Assembly: GCF_031312535.1 (NCBI RefSeq)
Contig: NZ_CP133594.1
Location: 1,054,001-1,118,000, forward strand
Source: Methanolobus mangrovi
GTDB lineage: Archaea; Halobacteriota; Methanosarcinia; Methanosarcinales; Methanosarcinaceae
DNA: 64,000 nt
Direction of reading: 5' to 3'
Shown: piece after piece, positions 20,854 through 31,447 of the stretch
How positions within the stretch are numbered: the stretch's first letter is position 1
How the letters are laid out: each line of letters starts with the position of its first letter
Translations under genes and position numbers: made by a program
The notes under the pieces: generated by a model
Database searches by the model: none
Told to the model about the DNA's origin: nothing
The model's input: the letters and a program-made list of their open reading frames with translations, nothing else

Positions 20854-21186
20854 TCGTACCACCTACGCGTGCCCAATATAATATAGATAGCAGAGCACTA
20901 ATTAACATATAGTGACAATAACCCAATTGTCAACTTTATTTAGTTGAACCATACTATATAAATTTATGTCCGATGCAATAAATGATACTCATAATGATAA
21001 TTAGAAAATAATAGGACCCTATGGAGGAAATATTAGAATATGAAATAGCAAACATATAGCAAAATAATCAGAAAGACAAATAATGAAAACACTGGTTTGT
21101 TAGCGGTAAATTCATATATAATATTAAAGCATTGAGTGAATAGATTTTTAAGAAGATTATTTAATAAATAACAAAGGATTTAAATT
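20854..21186. promoter_or_regulatory. AT-rich control region between the small protein and the WecA-like gene
   Basis: The 333-base gap contains a perfect inverted repeat TCAACT-ttattt-AGTTGA (20930-20947), followed within a few bases by the TATA-like ACTATATAAATT pointing to the plus-strand gene at 21187. A TATA-like element near 20876-20886 faces the minus strand and suits the small zinc-finger gene. A transcript from the plus-strand TATA would carry a leader of about 200 bases with no recognised structure. I see no gene in the rest. Confidence 0.45.
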
Positions 21187-22167
21187 ATGTTGGATCTTGA
21201 ATCACCATCTACATTAGTGGCCTTAGTTCTTGCAAGTACCTTTTTGGCGCCATTTATAGTTACTTTTATTTCAATGCCATATTTCATCAAAAAACTGACA
21301 GAAAAAGGTATCATTGCCAGGGACTACTATAAAAGAGAAGTGACCATGATCCCGGAAAGAGGTGGCATTGCCATTCTTCTGGTTGCAATGGTATGTTTCT
21401 CATTGAACACGCTGTTCTTCAAGTTCGCAACAACAAACTATGTTGCCCTGATAGTGATAGCCATGTTCGGGCTGTTTGGCATACTTGACGATATGATAGA
21501 CATAGGCAGGGTGACAAAGCTTCTTCTTATGTACTACTGCTCCTATCCTTTGATACAATATGCAACCCATACTGCATTCACACTACCAAATGTAGGTGAT
21601 ATTGAATTAGGTATCCTTTACCTTCAGTTCATAGTACCTACTTACGTCTTGGTAGCCTCCAATCTTGTGAACATGCATTCAGGTTTTAATGGCCTTTCCT
21701 CGGGACTTTCGGTAATAGTCCTTATAGCACTCATTGTAAAATCAGTCCTCATAGGAGATGTTGACAACATCTTTGCAGTTGTGAGCATAACCGGAGCGAC
21801 CTTTGGTTACTACATGTATGACAGGTACCCCTCAAACATATTCTGGGGCAATATCGGCTCGCTTACCATAGGAGCTGCAATAGGAACCATGATAGTTATA
21901 CAGGGATTCATAATCAGTGGTTTCATCATGCTGATCCCACACACAGTTAATTTCCTGATGTATGTCTACTGGAGAGTTATGAAGTTCCCTGTTGCGAAAT
22001 TCGGGAAAGAAAGAGAAGACGGCACTCTGGAAGTACCTAATGCACTTACACTTAAATGGATACTGCCTTACTATCGCAGGGTTACAGAGAGACAGGCAAC
22101 ATGGGCAATGTATGCTTTAACAGGATTCTTCTGTTTGTTGGGGGTATTGTTGCCTGGAAGGATATGA
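21187..22167 (+). CDS. WecA/MraY-type sugar-1-phosphate transferase to lipid carrier (AglH-like)
   Basis: This polytopic membrane enzyme transfers GlcNAc-1-phosphate or a similar sugar phosphate from UDP to dolichyl or polyprenyl phosphate, the first step of N-glycan or polysaccharide assembly. About ten membrane segments are visible. Family motifs are present: the cytosolic FGILDDMIDIG acidic loop near residue 97, NLVNMHSGFNGLSSG near 158, GNIGSLTIGA near 220, and a later loop with PHTVNFLM. The archaeal member AglH does this in methanogens. It is transcribed alone from its own promoter, but its place between the UDP-sugar operon and the glycosyltransferase island fits a role in the same glycan. 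Confidence 0.88.
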   Translation: MLDLESPSTLVALVLASTFLAPFIVTFISMPYFIKKLTEKGIIARDYYKREVTMIPERGGIAILLVAMVCFSLNTLFFKFATTNYVALIVIAMFGLFGILDDMIDIGRVTKLLLMYYCSYPLIQYATHTAFTLPNVGDIELGILYLQFIVPTYVLVASNLVNMHSGFNGLSSGLSVIVLIALIVKSVLIGDVDNIFAVVSITGATFGYYMYDRYPSNIFWGNIGSLTIGAAIGTMIVIQGFIISGFIMLIPHTVNFLMYVYWRVMKFPVAKFGKEREDGTLEVPNALTLKWILPYYRRVTERQATWAMYALTGFFCLLGVLLPGRI

Positions 22168-22521
22168 GACTCTTTTCCTTTACTTTTTTGAAGTATGAGT
22201 GAGTAATGTAGAATGGTGAACCACATACATGTGTGTGCTATTAAATCCGTTCATTACTTATCTTTTTTAGAACTACGGATTAAGGAAAAACAAATGCCTT
22301 TTGGTTTATGTAGCTGATTGCTTAGCGTAGTATTTCTATTAATATTTGTGCAATGTGCCGCCTGCGGCGGGTAGATGCATCAGTTCTAATTCATGAACCG
22401 TTTATGCTTTCATGTCTAAAAAAAGGAAAAAAGTTATAGATATCTAATTTTGGGAATTAATCCGAATGAAAACACAAAAAATGAATTAAGCCCCTCGCAG
22501 AAGGAGCCATATGCTTCCTAA
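22168..22521. other. Convergent intergenic region with GC-rich hairpin
   Basis: This 354-base gap separates the convergent WecA-like gene and the giant surface-protein gene. A T-rich run after 22170 probably ends the first transcript. CCGCC-TGC-GGCGG (22358-22370) is a perfect five-pair hairpin that stands out in AT-rich sequence and may serve as a terminator or RNA stabiliser. No open frame or RNA gene is supported. Confidence 0.45.
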
Positions 22522-25500
22522 TTATACAGTTTCACCGAAGTGGCCTGCTACTATTGACAGATCCTGGATGTTCACAATACCGTCCTGATTCACGTCCCAA
22601 CGAGGCAGGTCGCCGGTGTAGCTTTGACCGTAGTTCTGACCTATGAGAGTTATATCAAGTACGTTTACGATACCATCCTCATTGACATCCCATCTTGGCT
22701 GCAGGTCGGTGACGGTCACGGTGCTTGAAGAGCTTATTTCGTCAATATCATCACTTACTATTACCTCAATGGTGTGAGTTCCTGCAGATTCATAGTCAAG
22801 GTTCCATGCATAGCTTGAAGCTATGCTGACCTGTGAATCATCGATCTTTATGACATAACTAAGACTCTGCCCATCCTCATCGGTTGCAACCACGTTCACA
22901 TTGACAGTGGAGCCTTCCTCGAAGACTGAATTGTCTGCAGGTTCAAAGAGGCTTATCATAGGAACGTGGTTCAGCTGACTTACTGCGATACTCACACTAA
23001 CTGTGTCTGTGAGATAACCATCTGTGACTTCGAAAACTGCTTCATAGCTTCCTGCATCCCCTTCCGAAGGGGTCCAGCTGAATGTGGCTGTGGCTACATC
23101 AAAGGATGCACCTGAAGGAAGTGAGGTGGCTGTATATGTGAGGTCATCCCCATCAGCATCTGTTGCGCCCACTGTGAAACTGAGGCTCTGGCCCTCATCC
23201 ACAGACTTTGCAGAAATGGATGTGAACTCAGGAGCAGTATCGACCAGAACCGTAGCATAGGACGCAGTGTATGCTGCAGGATTTGAGCTAGCATCACTTA
23301 AGATAACATTGGATAATTCAAGTTCAAGGATACCTGAGTCACTGCCTGCGATCATGTCCATTGTGGCCATGACACCTGCTTGTGAAACTGTACCTGAACC
23401 CACTATTGCAGAGTACACCTGGCTTAGAATTCCAAATGTATTATCAATGCTATCATACTCAAAGGTTGTAGCAAATATATCTGGTGAGAACAGATCACCC
23501 TCGTTCACTGAAGAGACACTTGCAAGCTGGCTATAGTGAAGATCGAACTGTGAACCTGTGAGAGATTGTACTGGATCTATGTACACGTCAAGGCTGAATG
23601 ATTCACCTGGTGCTACAGTGCTTACGGATGGAGATATAGTTATTGTGGAATATTGTGGTTCCGATACGATTACAGTCCATGTCCTTGAGATAGTTCCTGC
23701 AGCAGCAGTACCATCGAACCTGACCGTATGTGTACCTGCTGTATTCCAGTTTTCGACATAGGTTGTTGTGCCGCTTTCCACAAGGCCGCCATCAAGGTAC
23801 CAGAGAACGCTGGTGAATTCCTGACCAGAGTCTACGGTGAATGTTGTGGATTCGCTTTTGGTTGCTGTTAGTGAGGTTGCAGAGGGGGTGAATGAGAGGC
23901 CTGTACCTGAGGAAACAGGAGATTCAGTTTCATCCACTAGATCCCATACCTGTATAACTGAACCCACTGAATTCGAACCTTGGAATATAATGGAATGATC
24001 ACCATCTTCGGGAACCCAATCGTACGTCATGGAATTGGAAGCTACAAGCTCTCCATCAACATACCAGTTCATTACAATAAGATCTTCGTCAGCCCAGACT
24101 CTGAATGTTTTGGTTACACTAAGATTGGAGGGGTTATCTTCAGATGGAGCAAAACCTGTTATATGTGGACCTGTTGTGTTGTCAGGAATGACAGCTGTGA
24201 TAGTGTAAGTTGGAATATTTGAATCTTCACGATACCAGCTTGCATCCGGTGAAATATCAGAAAGCATTAGGTCAGGATAACCTAACACATTAACATTGAA
24301 ATCATATGTAAGAGATTCCTTTTTCAGAACTCCATTGTCACTGGTTAAGGCAAAGTCTGTCAGTACTATAGAATTGGTCAACTTAGATGAAGTGGGCAGA
24401 GACGTATGTCCATTAAGATCAGTTGTAGCAAAATCTAGTCCAAGTGCATTATACCATCTAGTGTGGGATCCACCTGTATACGTTGTGCTATGCGATGAAC
24501 TTGAATCATAGTTTGTGACACCACCCTGTCCTGGCCCTTTTGCATCAGAAATATAGGTTCTATACTCATATTGACTTTCAGCCGGAAATAACGGATTCGA
24601 TGATGTTGCAGATATAATTGCCCCCGAAATGGGATTTGAATTGCTATCTACCACCTTAATTGTTGCATAATATTTAGTTAATATTGATGCTTCATCATAA
24701 TCATAAGTTCCATCAAGCCTTTTATGACCACCTATAACAAGTTTCCCCTCGTCATATATACAGTTTAGCAATGCAAGTGTAGACCTTTCATTTTTGTCAT
24801 TGTATGTGACATAATATTCATATTTCAATGCTTTCATTGCAATTATATCTATGTTTGAAAGATCACTATCCTTAATTGTTGTTGCATTTTGTATCCATTC
24901 CCCACCTATTACCTTTAGATTTACTGAATCTTGCGGATCTATAAAAGTAATATTTTCGATTATATAGTTAGTTAAATCTATTCTCGGTACAATCCACAGT
25001 CCTTTTTCACCATATGATTGTCTTTTCTTTTGGTTAATATTCTCGTATCCACCCACTAAGGTATAATCACCATAATCTATGGAACTATGATTACTAAATA
25101 TGACATTTCTTATCGATACTTCATATGGTGCATCAAGAAAGAGATTACAAGTGTTATCGATTATTGAATTTTCAACTATGAAATGTCCACGGAAATCATA
25201 AGTTGGATTATATCTTTCATTAGAACCGGTGTCACTTAAGTATCTAGCATCTTCTGGATTATATATATTTTCAGATATTGAACTTGCAAAGTTCCATATC
25301 ATTGGATAATCAGTTGCAGTAATAATTGAATTTGTTATATTCAATTTAACAGCAGTTTTTGGATTTATACTTAGAGAACTAGATGAGGTGTCGACAATTA
25401 ATTTCTCATTGTTTATATTTAGTTCACTACCTTCTGTTATTGAAAGATTGGTCTTTAAGATTGCTATTCTATTATCAGCGTCATACGTAATTAAATTAGA

Positions 25501-27069
25501 ATTGTCGATTGTTTCTGAAATCTGCTGAAGAGTTAAGTTTTTACCAAATACTATTATTCCTTCATCGTCAACTGGCGAATAGAAACCGGTTGAAGGGTTT
25601 GACCTTTTCCACCATTTTGCATATGTTCCGTATTTAATAGCAGTTTCAGGATAAATATAACGATTCTCATAAATCTCAATACAATCCATTTCCAAAACAT
25701 CGTTTGCTACTAATGTTAATTTTGTGGCATCACCTAATGCTTCATCGAAGTTAGCATATGCATATGGTAGCAAATTACCATTTTCCCATACACTATACCA
25801 CCCATCTGGTGTTTTTATTATTGTTATTTCACGCCAGTGTTCACCATCAGATTTCCACCAATGCACACCTGGTGCTTGACCAAGCCATCTTCTTGATATT
25901 GGAATATATGCATTTGAAACTATGGAAAAATAATCATGGAACTCATTTGCCGTCCAATCTATATTCCAATTATATCCAGCCTTATCGGTAACTTTGAAAT
26001 ATGCACTGTCCAGAACACCAGGATTTCGTATTTTAAATTTATAAGTTCCGTACGTGATATCAAGTTTACACGTTAGCATATCGCTCAGACTTGAATCACT
26101 TCCAGTGTATACACCAGTTGCTATAAAATTGTCTTCTGCATCATATTGAGGAATTTTTCGACCCCAAGGATCTCCTATATATCCTGTTCTCCAATAGTTA
26201 TTTCTATCGGAAAAATATTCAATAAAATCAGGAGCTTGGTCTTCTGTTAGGCTTGATGTTAGCCATTCTCTGATTACTTCAGTATTATTTACATATGTAC
26301 CTACAACCCTTATTTCCCATATACAAGATGGGGGATTTGAAATATTCCCTGATGGCACAACAAATTTAAAATCATTTGAATCTACTGCTTGATCTTCTTT
26401 GTTTACATACCAAGTATATTTAGAAATATTCATTGCATCTGAAAGCATGATTGAAAAAGATATTTCTTCGCCTTCATCGACAATGAAAGAATATGATTCG
26501 CCTGTTTTGCTATTATAACCAATGTCAACATCAGGATCTTGCGGAGTTATAGACATATAGGGATGATTTTCAGCTGAATCTGTAGAACTAAATTTAAGAT
26601 AGTTAGCATAAGCAGGATGAATCATAAAAGAATAGTAACCAGGTTCATTTACAACAGAACTAACATTGAAAGATATCCAGTCTTCTTTTACTGGCATTGC
26701 AAAATCAATAGTCGTACTTCCCCACCCGTCGCTGATAGGTCTGTTGCTATCATATGTAATTGTATCTTCGCTCCAGTCTGTTGATACCCTTGCAATGCGT
26801 GCTTTGTCAGTGACATATCCAGATTCCAAGTATAGATTAACAGTTGCGCTTTCTGTGAACTCTGGAACATAAAATGTAAGGTATGAATCTACGCTACGCT
26901 CTGATGTAGATATTGAACTAAGATAAGGATATGTTCCATAATTCGAAGATGGAGACAAAGAGTCAATAAATGCATCATCTATAGGAGTTATTTCTAAGTT
27001 CTCTGCACCAGCAATGGTTGCAAAAAATAAAATAACGATAAGTGTACAAGTAATTTTCATCCAGGTCAT
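22522..27069 (-). CDS. Giant secreted multidomain protein with DNRLRE-like, Ig-like, cohesin and dockerin domains
   Basis: The ~1515-residue product starts with a signal peptide (hydrophobic core TLIVILFFATIAGA). Then come a DNRLRE/disaggregatase-like beta domain (about 30-165), a long lectin- or beta-helix-like central region, a carboxypeptidase-regulatory-like strand set, two Ig-like modules, a cohesin-type domain (about 1138-1276), a cadherin/He_PIG-like module and a further Ig-like module. A complete dockerin type I (about 1455-1515) ends it, with two Ca-binding repeats DVNEDGIVNVLD and DVNQDGIVNIQD. The frame opens at 27180, but ATG 27069 has AAGGA ten bases upstream and directly precedes the signal core. 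Cohesin binds dockerin, so the protein may self-assemble or scaffold others on the cell surface. No membrane anchor is visible. Confidence 0.85.
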   Translation of the reverse strand: MTWMKITCTLIVILFFATIAGAENLEITPIDDAFIDSLSPSSNYGTYPYLSSISTSERSVDSYLTFYVPEFTESATVNLYLESGYVTDKARIARVSTDWSEDTITYDSNRPISDGWGSTTIDFAMPVKEDWISFNVSSVVNEPGYYSFMIHPAYANYLKFSSTDSAENHPYMSITPQDPDVDIGYNSKTGESYSFIVDEGEEISFSIMLSDAMNISKYTWYVNKEDQAVDSNDFKFVVPSGNISNPPSCIWEIRVVGTYVNNTEVIREWLTSSLTEDQAPDFIEYFSDRNNYWRTGYIGDPWGRKIPQYDAEDNFIATGVYTGSDSSLSDMLTCKLDITYGTYKFKIRNPGVLDSAYFKVTDKAGYNWNIDWTANEFHDYFSIVSNAYIPISRRWLGQAPGVHWWKSDGEHWREITIIKTPDGWYSVWENGNLLPYAYANFDEALGDATKLTLVANDVLEMDCIEIYENRYIYPETAIKYGTYAKWWKRSNPSTGFYSPVDDEGIIVFGKNLTLQQISETIDNSNLITYDADNRIAILKTNLSITEGSELNINNEKLIVDTSSSSLSINPKTAVKLNITNSIITATDYPMIWNFASSISENIYNPEDARYLSDTGSNERYNPTYDFRGHFIVENSIIDNTCNLFLDAPYEVSIRNVIFSNHSSIDYGDYTLVGGYENINQKKRQSYGEKGLWIVPRIDLTNYIIENITFIDPQDSVNLKVIGGEWIQNATTIKDSDLSNIDIIAMKALKYEYYVTYNDKNERSTLALLNCIYDEGKLVIGGHKRLDGTYDYDEASILTKYYATIKVVDSNSNPISGAIISATSSNPLFPAESQYEYRTYISDAKGPGQGGVTNYDSSSSHSTTYTGGSHTRWYNALGLDFATTDLNGHTSLPTSSKLTNSIVLTDFALTSDNGVLKKESLTYDFNVNVLGYPDLMLSDISPDASWYREDSNIPTYTITAVIPDNTTGPHITGFAPSEDNPSNLSVTKTFRVWADEDLIVMNWYVDGELVASNSMTYDWVPEDGDHSIIFQGSNSVGSVIQVWDLVDETESPVSSGTGLSFTPSATSLTATKSESTTFTVDSGQEFTSVLWYLDGGLVESGTTTYVENWNTAGTHTVRFDGTAAAGTISRTWTVIVSEPQYSTITISPSVSTVAPGESFSLDVYIDPVQSLTGSQFDLHYSQLASVSSVNEGDLFSPDIFATTFEYDSIDNTFGILSQVYSAIVGSGTVSQAGVMATMDMIAGSDSGILELELSNVILSDASSNPAAYTASYATVLVDTAPEFTSISAKSVDEGQSLSFTVGATDADGDDLTYTATSLPSGASFDVATATFSWTPSEGDAGSYEAVFEVTDGYLTDTVSVSIAVSQLNHVPMISLFEPADNSVFEEGSTVNVNVVATDEDGQSLSYVIKIDDSQVSIASSYAWNLDYESAGTHTIEVIVSDDIDEISSSSTVTVTDLQPRWDVNEDGIVNVLDITLIGQNYGQSYTGDLPRWDVNQDGIVNIQDLSIVAGHFGETV

Positions 27070-27400
27070 CTTAACTTTTTCCTTGTATTTCATATTAACC
27101 GTATATACAGAGCAAAATATGTACACAAATATATACAACAAGGCCATAAAAACAAATTTCATGAACACTGATTTCGACACTTCTTAAGTTCAACATTAAA
27201 TAAGATGAGGAGGTTATTTCCATATGGTTGGAAATGCGTATTGAATTTCAGATGACAATGAAAAATACAATATTTTAATAATAAATATCATAACCATAAT
27301 AAGTATTTAAGTATCACGTTTATATAATTATTTTAAACAGTATAAATCAAACATAAACGCAAAGACAAACCTTTAAAGAGTAATAAATCATTTTTGATAC

Positions 27401-28384
27401 ATGAATAAAATTGAAGTAACCATTGTAGTGCCTACTTTCAATCGTGCTAATTCAATAAGTGATACAATTGAATCTTTATGTAACCAGACATACCCTCATG
27501 AAAAGTATGAAATTATTATTAGTGATGATAGTACAACAGACGAAACATACAAATTAGTTAATCAATTGATTCAAGAAAAAGATAACAATATCAGATACAT
27601 ACACGCAAACAGTATTACTAAAGGGCCTGCGAATGCAAGAAATGTAGGAATAGAGAATGCATCAGGAAAACTAATAGGGTTTACTGATGATGACTGTATT
27701 GTTTCAAATGACTGGGTTAAAAAAGCAGTGGATGTTTTTGATATGTCTACAAAGGATATTTCTGGATTATATGGCAAAGTTACGACAATAGGCAATTGCA
27801 AAAGTCGATATCGGATCTCAAGAGAAGTCAGTGTCGAAAATGATGATGGTTCTTATGTAACTCCTAACGTATTTTATAAAAAAGATGTATTGCTTGATGT
27901 TGGTTGTTTTGATGTAACTCAAAGATATCTTGAAGATATTGAATTAGGCTGGCGTGTTGAAAATGTTGGTGAGATTTTATTCTGCCCATCATTAAAAGTT
28001 AACCATAAGATTCTATGCCTTTCAATTAAAGATTATATTTCAAGACTAAAAGTCATTGAATATTGGGTTATGATGCATAGTAAACATCCAAATCATATTG
28101 GAAAGGGCAAATACATACATAAACGGATGCAAAGCATGAGACCACTATACATAGTATCATCTTTTATAGCAATCTTGTCTTTGATTTATTCTGCACATTA
28201 CGCTTATTTAATAGTAGGTATGACACTCTTGCTTTATTCATTTCAATATGTTTTTTTTGATCAAAAAGTACAAAAATATCCAAAACGTTTGTTAAAATTT
28301 CCGGTTGTATACATTGTAGATTTAATGAAATTATACTATTCAACAAAGGGAAGCATCAAATACAAATATTTCATGATGTACTAA
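27401..28384 (+). CDS. Family 2 glycosyltransferase with C-terminal membrane segments
   Basis: The GT-A fold is evident from VTIVVPTFNRANSI, a SDDSTTDE nucleotide-binding loop and the metal-binding TDDDC motif near residue 96. An acceptor-site-like YLEDIELGWRV follows near 187. After residue 250 two hydrophobic segments and a basic tail suggest membrane association. The protein is a paralogue of the enzyme encoded at 39290: both share YPHxKYEII, the DDDC motif and the closing YYxxKGxIKYK. Donor and acceptor are unknown. It is flanked by IS debris downstream and divergent from the giant surface-protein gene. Confidence 0.88.
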   Translation: MNKIEVTIVVPTFNRANSISDTIESLCNQTYPHEKYEIIISDDSTTDETYKLVNQLIQEKDNNIRYIHANSITKGPANARNVGIENASGKLIGFTDDDCIVSNDWVKKAVDVFDMSTKDISGLYGKVTTIGNCKSRYRISREVSVENDDGSYVTPNVFYKKDVLLDVGCFDVTQRYLEDIELGWRVENVGEILFCPSLKVNHKILCLSIKDYISRLKVIEYWVMMHSKHPNHIGKGKYIHKRMQSMRPLYIVSSFIAILSLIYSAHYAYLIVGMTLLLYSFQYVFFDQKVQKYPKRLLKFPVVYIVDLMKLYYSTKGSIKYKYFMMY

Positions 28385-28403
28385 ATCTCAGCAAATGATG
28401 ACT

Positions 28404-28815
28404 GAGAAATCTACTGCCAGAGTTCTTTTGTAATACTACGAAATTGTTGAAGCAATACCATAAAACTCACAGATAAAAGTACTACGTAATGGACAATGGT
28501 TACGATTCTGAGAGTATACATTTACTAACAAAAGATGCTCTAGAGGCAATAGCTATGATCCCCCTAAGACAGAGAAAAGGAAGAAGATCAAAAGTAAGCA
28601 TCGTAGAAAAATGGAATGGAAATTTGACAAAGAATTTTATCATAACAGAAACCTGGTTGAAACGATGTTCTCTGTTCTGAAAAAAAGTATGGGGAAGAAA
28701 TTAGATCAAAAAAGTATTGGAATCAAGTTAAAGAGGTTAAATTCAAGCTGCTAGTTCATAACCTTGACAGGTATGTCAAGGTTATATTTATTGTTCAAAT
28801 GAGGATTTCTACAAA
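28404..28815 (+). mobile_element. Decayed transposase 3' fragment (IS4/IS5-type DDE family), copy 1
   Basis: Pieces of one transposase can be read across changing frames: MDNGYDSESIHLL from 28489, then [17 protein letters not shown], then after a one-base shift [14 protein letters not shown] and [15 protein letters not shown]. The YxxE-type [11 protein letters not shown] stretch is the C-terminal signature of IS4/IS5-superfamily DDE transposases. No intact frame or N-terminal half remains. The end (ATGAGGATTTCTACAAAGCC) overlaps the next gene's terminus and recurs at 33744, 40404 and 41441 in altered form. Confidence 0.75.
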
Positions 28816-29549
28816 GCCAATTTTTTTATAAGTTTTTTAGTAAGCCAATATATATATAGTTCTACCTTATTAAAATGTTCAATTACTGCTTTGTTCCGTT
28901 CTTCTTGCAATAATTTGAAGGTTTGATCCAAACTACTAATACCACCTTCTCTATAAATGGCAATTACTTGTGGATAATAGCATGTAGTGAGATAATATTT
29001 GTAAAAAGCTCTTAATTCCCATTCATAATCTCCAGCTATCTTATAAGTATCATCAAACAAGCCTACCTTATCAAAACTTTTTTTAGTGAAAAATATTCCC
29101 TGTTGACATATTGCATTGTCTATAAAAAATGATTTTTCCACTCTATTATGAGATTTAACAAATGCTTCGTTTGTATCAGGATCCACTCTGATTATAGACC
29201 CATAAACGATTTCTGCTGCTACATTTCTATGAAAAAATCTAACAACATTCTCTATAACATTATAGTCATAAAATTGATCATCTGAATTCAGAAAATAAAG
29301 TATTTCCCCAGATGAGGCATTAATCCCTTTATTCATAGCATCATAAATACCTTTATCAGGCTCACTTAAAAAGAATGCGATTTTAGATTTATACTTGTTG
29401 ACGATGTCGATTGTATTATCTTTTGAAGCACCATCAATAATAAGGTATTCTATATTTTTATATGTTTGATTCAAAACGCTATTGATAGCACGTTCAATAA
29501 ATTCTTCGGCATTATAACAAACTGTAATAACAGAAACTTTTGGATTCAT
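28809..29549 (-). CDS. Family 2 glycosyltransferase (WcaA-like)
   Basis: This 246-residue soluble GT-A enzyme has [18 protein letters not shown] at the start, IDGASKDNT, and the metal-binding LNSDDQFYD (DxD variant) near 90-97. [17 protein letters not shown] and [14 protein letters not shown] supply the ED-like catalytic region. The form resembles enzymes that add one sugar in O-antigen-type loci. No membrane segment is present, and the C-terminus ends in a basic amphipathic helix. Its 3' end abuts the transposase relic just downstream, so the relic may have trimmed or moved neighbouring sequence. Donor unknown. Confidence 0.9.
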   Translation of the reverse strand: MNPKVSVITVCYNAEEFIERAINSVLNQTYKNIEYLIIDGASKDNTIDIVNKYKSKIAFFLSEPDKGIYDAMNKGINASSGEILYFLNSDDQFYDYNVIENVVRFFHRNVAAEIVYGSIIRVDPDTNEAFVKSHNRVEKSFFIDNAICQQGIFFTKKSFDKVGLFDDTYKIAGDYEWELRAFYKYYLTTCYYPQVIAIYREGGISSLDQTFKLLQEERNKAVIEHFNKVELYIYWLTKKLIKKLAL

Positions 29550-29639
29550 ATAGCACCTTTTGAAATAATAATCTCTAAATGATTTTTTAATTAAACTGTT
29601 AATACCTAATTATCATTGAAATAGAATATTAATTTTAAC

Positions 29640-29905
29640 AAATCATATTAAAAGTAGAACGGTTATGGTAAATAAATAAGCTGGTCATACAATGTAATCC
29701 ATTGCAATTTCCCTTTCGTTCTGTTCCAAAAGACCATCTTTGTATAATGCAATGTCTTAAATTTAATTAGATTATTTAAAGTATGGAGGAAACTTGCTTT
29801 CCAATTTGCTATATGGACGTACGCTATATTTTCGAACCATATTTTCTGCTTCATCCAATATTTTTTCAAGTAATTTGCTGTTTTTGATTATCATGTATCT
29901 GAATC
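29640..29905 (-). pseudogene. Possible decayed coding relic
   Basis: The 490-base gap between two glycosyltransferase genes holds two short overlapping minus-strand frames that read like one broken gene. One gives KLLEKILDEAENMVRKYSV and PYSKLESKFPPYF; it then hits stops, and another frame continues with DGLLEQNEREIAMDYI. Composition looks protein-like, but I recognise no family. The rest of the gap holds only AT-rich sequence with a TATA-like element before the gene at 30041. Confidence 0.3.
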
Positions 29906-30040
29906 CCCCAATGGTGCTGCTGGATATTTGTGTTCTCACTAACCAATAGGTTTAATAAAATTACAATCAATTATATGTCTTTAAAACCAAAAATTATATT
30001 GCAACACCACATAACAAATATTTATAAATAAGAGGAAACT

Positions 30041-31291
30041 ATGCATATTAAAGTTCTTCACGTAGTAGCTGGGGATTTAACAGAAGGAGCAGCAAAAGGC
30101 GCATATTGGCTTCATAAAGGTCTGTTGATGAAAGGCATTGACTCAAGGATGGTTGTTCAATATTACTATGGAAATGATGAAAATGATTCTACTATTGAAG
30201 CTATAAATCAAACCAATATTGGAAAGAGATTGAAATCACTAAGACACAAAATGGATATTTTCCCAACAAAACTATATCGAAACCGTGAAAAGTTTATTTT
30301 CAGTACGGGAATAAGTGGATATGATATTAGAAAACTAGATGCTTACCAATGGGCAGATATAATCCATTTACATTGGATTAATAATGGTATGGTTAAAATT
30401 AAAGCACTAAGCAAGATTGACAAACCAATTGTTTGGACTATGCGAGACATGTGGCCAATGACTGGGGGTTGTCACTATTCATTAGAATGTAAAAGTTATG
30501 AAAACGGATGTGGTTATTGCCCTCTATTAAAAAGTCACCATAAAAAAGACTTGTCATATATACTTACACTATATAAAAAAAGATATTATCCGAAGAATTT
30601 ATATCTTGTTGCAATAAGCAATTGGTTGGCAAAATGTGCCAAAAAAAGTTATTTATTTAATGATTTTAATATTGAAGTCATTTCTAACGCAATTGACACT
30701 CAGATTTTTTATGCAGTGGATAAAAAGATAGCAAGAGAAGCCCTTGGTTTGGATAAATACAAAAAAATTGTCCTTGTCGGTGCAACAAACATACATGATG
30801 AATATAAAGGTTTTAAGAAATTCCAAGATTCAATTCCTCATTTACATAATGATTATTTGTTCATCTTCTTTGGTAATGTAAATACTATGAAGCTTAATAG
30901 TCTTGGTATCAACTACAAAACACTAGGTTATCTAAATGACAGCATATCTTTAAGGTTAGCTTATTCTTGTGCAGATGTTTTTGTAGCTCCATCAACCCAA
31001 GAAGCATTTGGGAAGACATTGATTGAATCTATGGCCTGTGGTACACCGGTAGTCGCTTTTGATGCCACGGGTCCAAAAGATATTGTTGAGCATAAAGTAA
31101 CAGGTTATCTGGCAAAACCCTTTGATTCTTCAGATTTAGCTAAAGGAATAGACTGGATTTTTGAGAATCACGAAAAACCTCTATCCTTACAAGCAAGAAA
31201 CAGAGTTGAAAATAATTATACTATGGAATCGATAGCAAATAAGTATATCAACTTGTACTGTGAAATACTGTCTGAAAAATTACATAACTGA
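30041..31291 (+). CDS. Family 4 glycosyltransferase
   Basis: The 416-residue enzyme has two Rossmann-like lobes (GT-B). The N-terminal lobe begins IKVLHVVAGDLTEGAAKGAYWLH. The C-terminal lobe carries the retaining GT4 signature: APSTQEAFGKTLIESMACGTPVVAF with the E-x7-E pattern near 325-340. A cysteine-rich insert (CHYSLECKSYENGCGYCPL near 140-160) could bind a metal and is known in some GT4 enzymes with similar N-termini. It is transcribed alone, between relic-bearing gaps, and its AT-rich composition matches the island. Donor sugar not predictable. Confidence 0.9.
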   Translation: MHIKVLHVVAGDLTEGAAKGAYWLHKGLLMKGIDSRMVVQYYYGNDENDSTIEAINQTNIGKRLKSLRHKMDIFPTKLYRNREKFIFSTGISGYDIRKLDAYQWADIIHLHWINNGMVKIKALSKIDKPIVWTMRDMWPMTGGCHYSLECKSYENGCGYCPLLKSHHKKDLSYILTLYKKRYYPKNLYLVAISNWLAKCAKKSYLFNDFNIEVISNAIDTQIFYAVDKKIAREALGLDKYKKIVLVGATNIHDEYKGFKKFQDSIPHLHNDYLFIFFGNVNTMKLNSLGINYKTLGYLNDSISLRLAYSCADVFVAPSTQEAFGKTLIESMACGTPVVAFDATGPKDIVEHKVTGYLAKPFDSSDLAKGIDWIFENHEKPLSLQARNRVENNYTMESIANKYINLYCEILSEKLHN

Positions 31292-31447
31292 AATATGCTC
31301 TGTATATGTTTACGTATATTGGACATCCTCATAAGGACTTATTATTTAAGAAAACATTTAGTGCATCGAAACATATATTTTATAATAACTTAATCGGATT
31401 ACTTTGTTTACTTAAAATTATGGATAGTTAACTTTTAATTTGTTACC

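Noticed and set aside
22354-22372. GC-rich CCGCC-TGC-GGCGG as a CRISPR or REP-type repeat
   Set aside because: Only one copy is seen in the window, with no spacer structure; a terminator-like hairpin is more likely.
27070-27180. Longest start for the giant surface protein
   Set aside because: It would put a second hydrophobic segment before the signal peptide; ATG 27069 has an AAGGA site and leads straight into the signal core.
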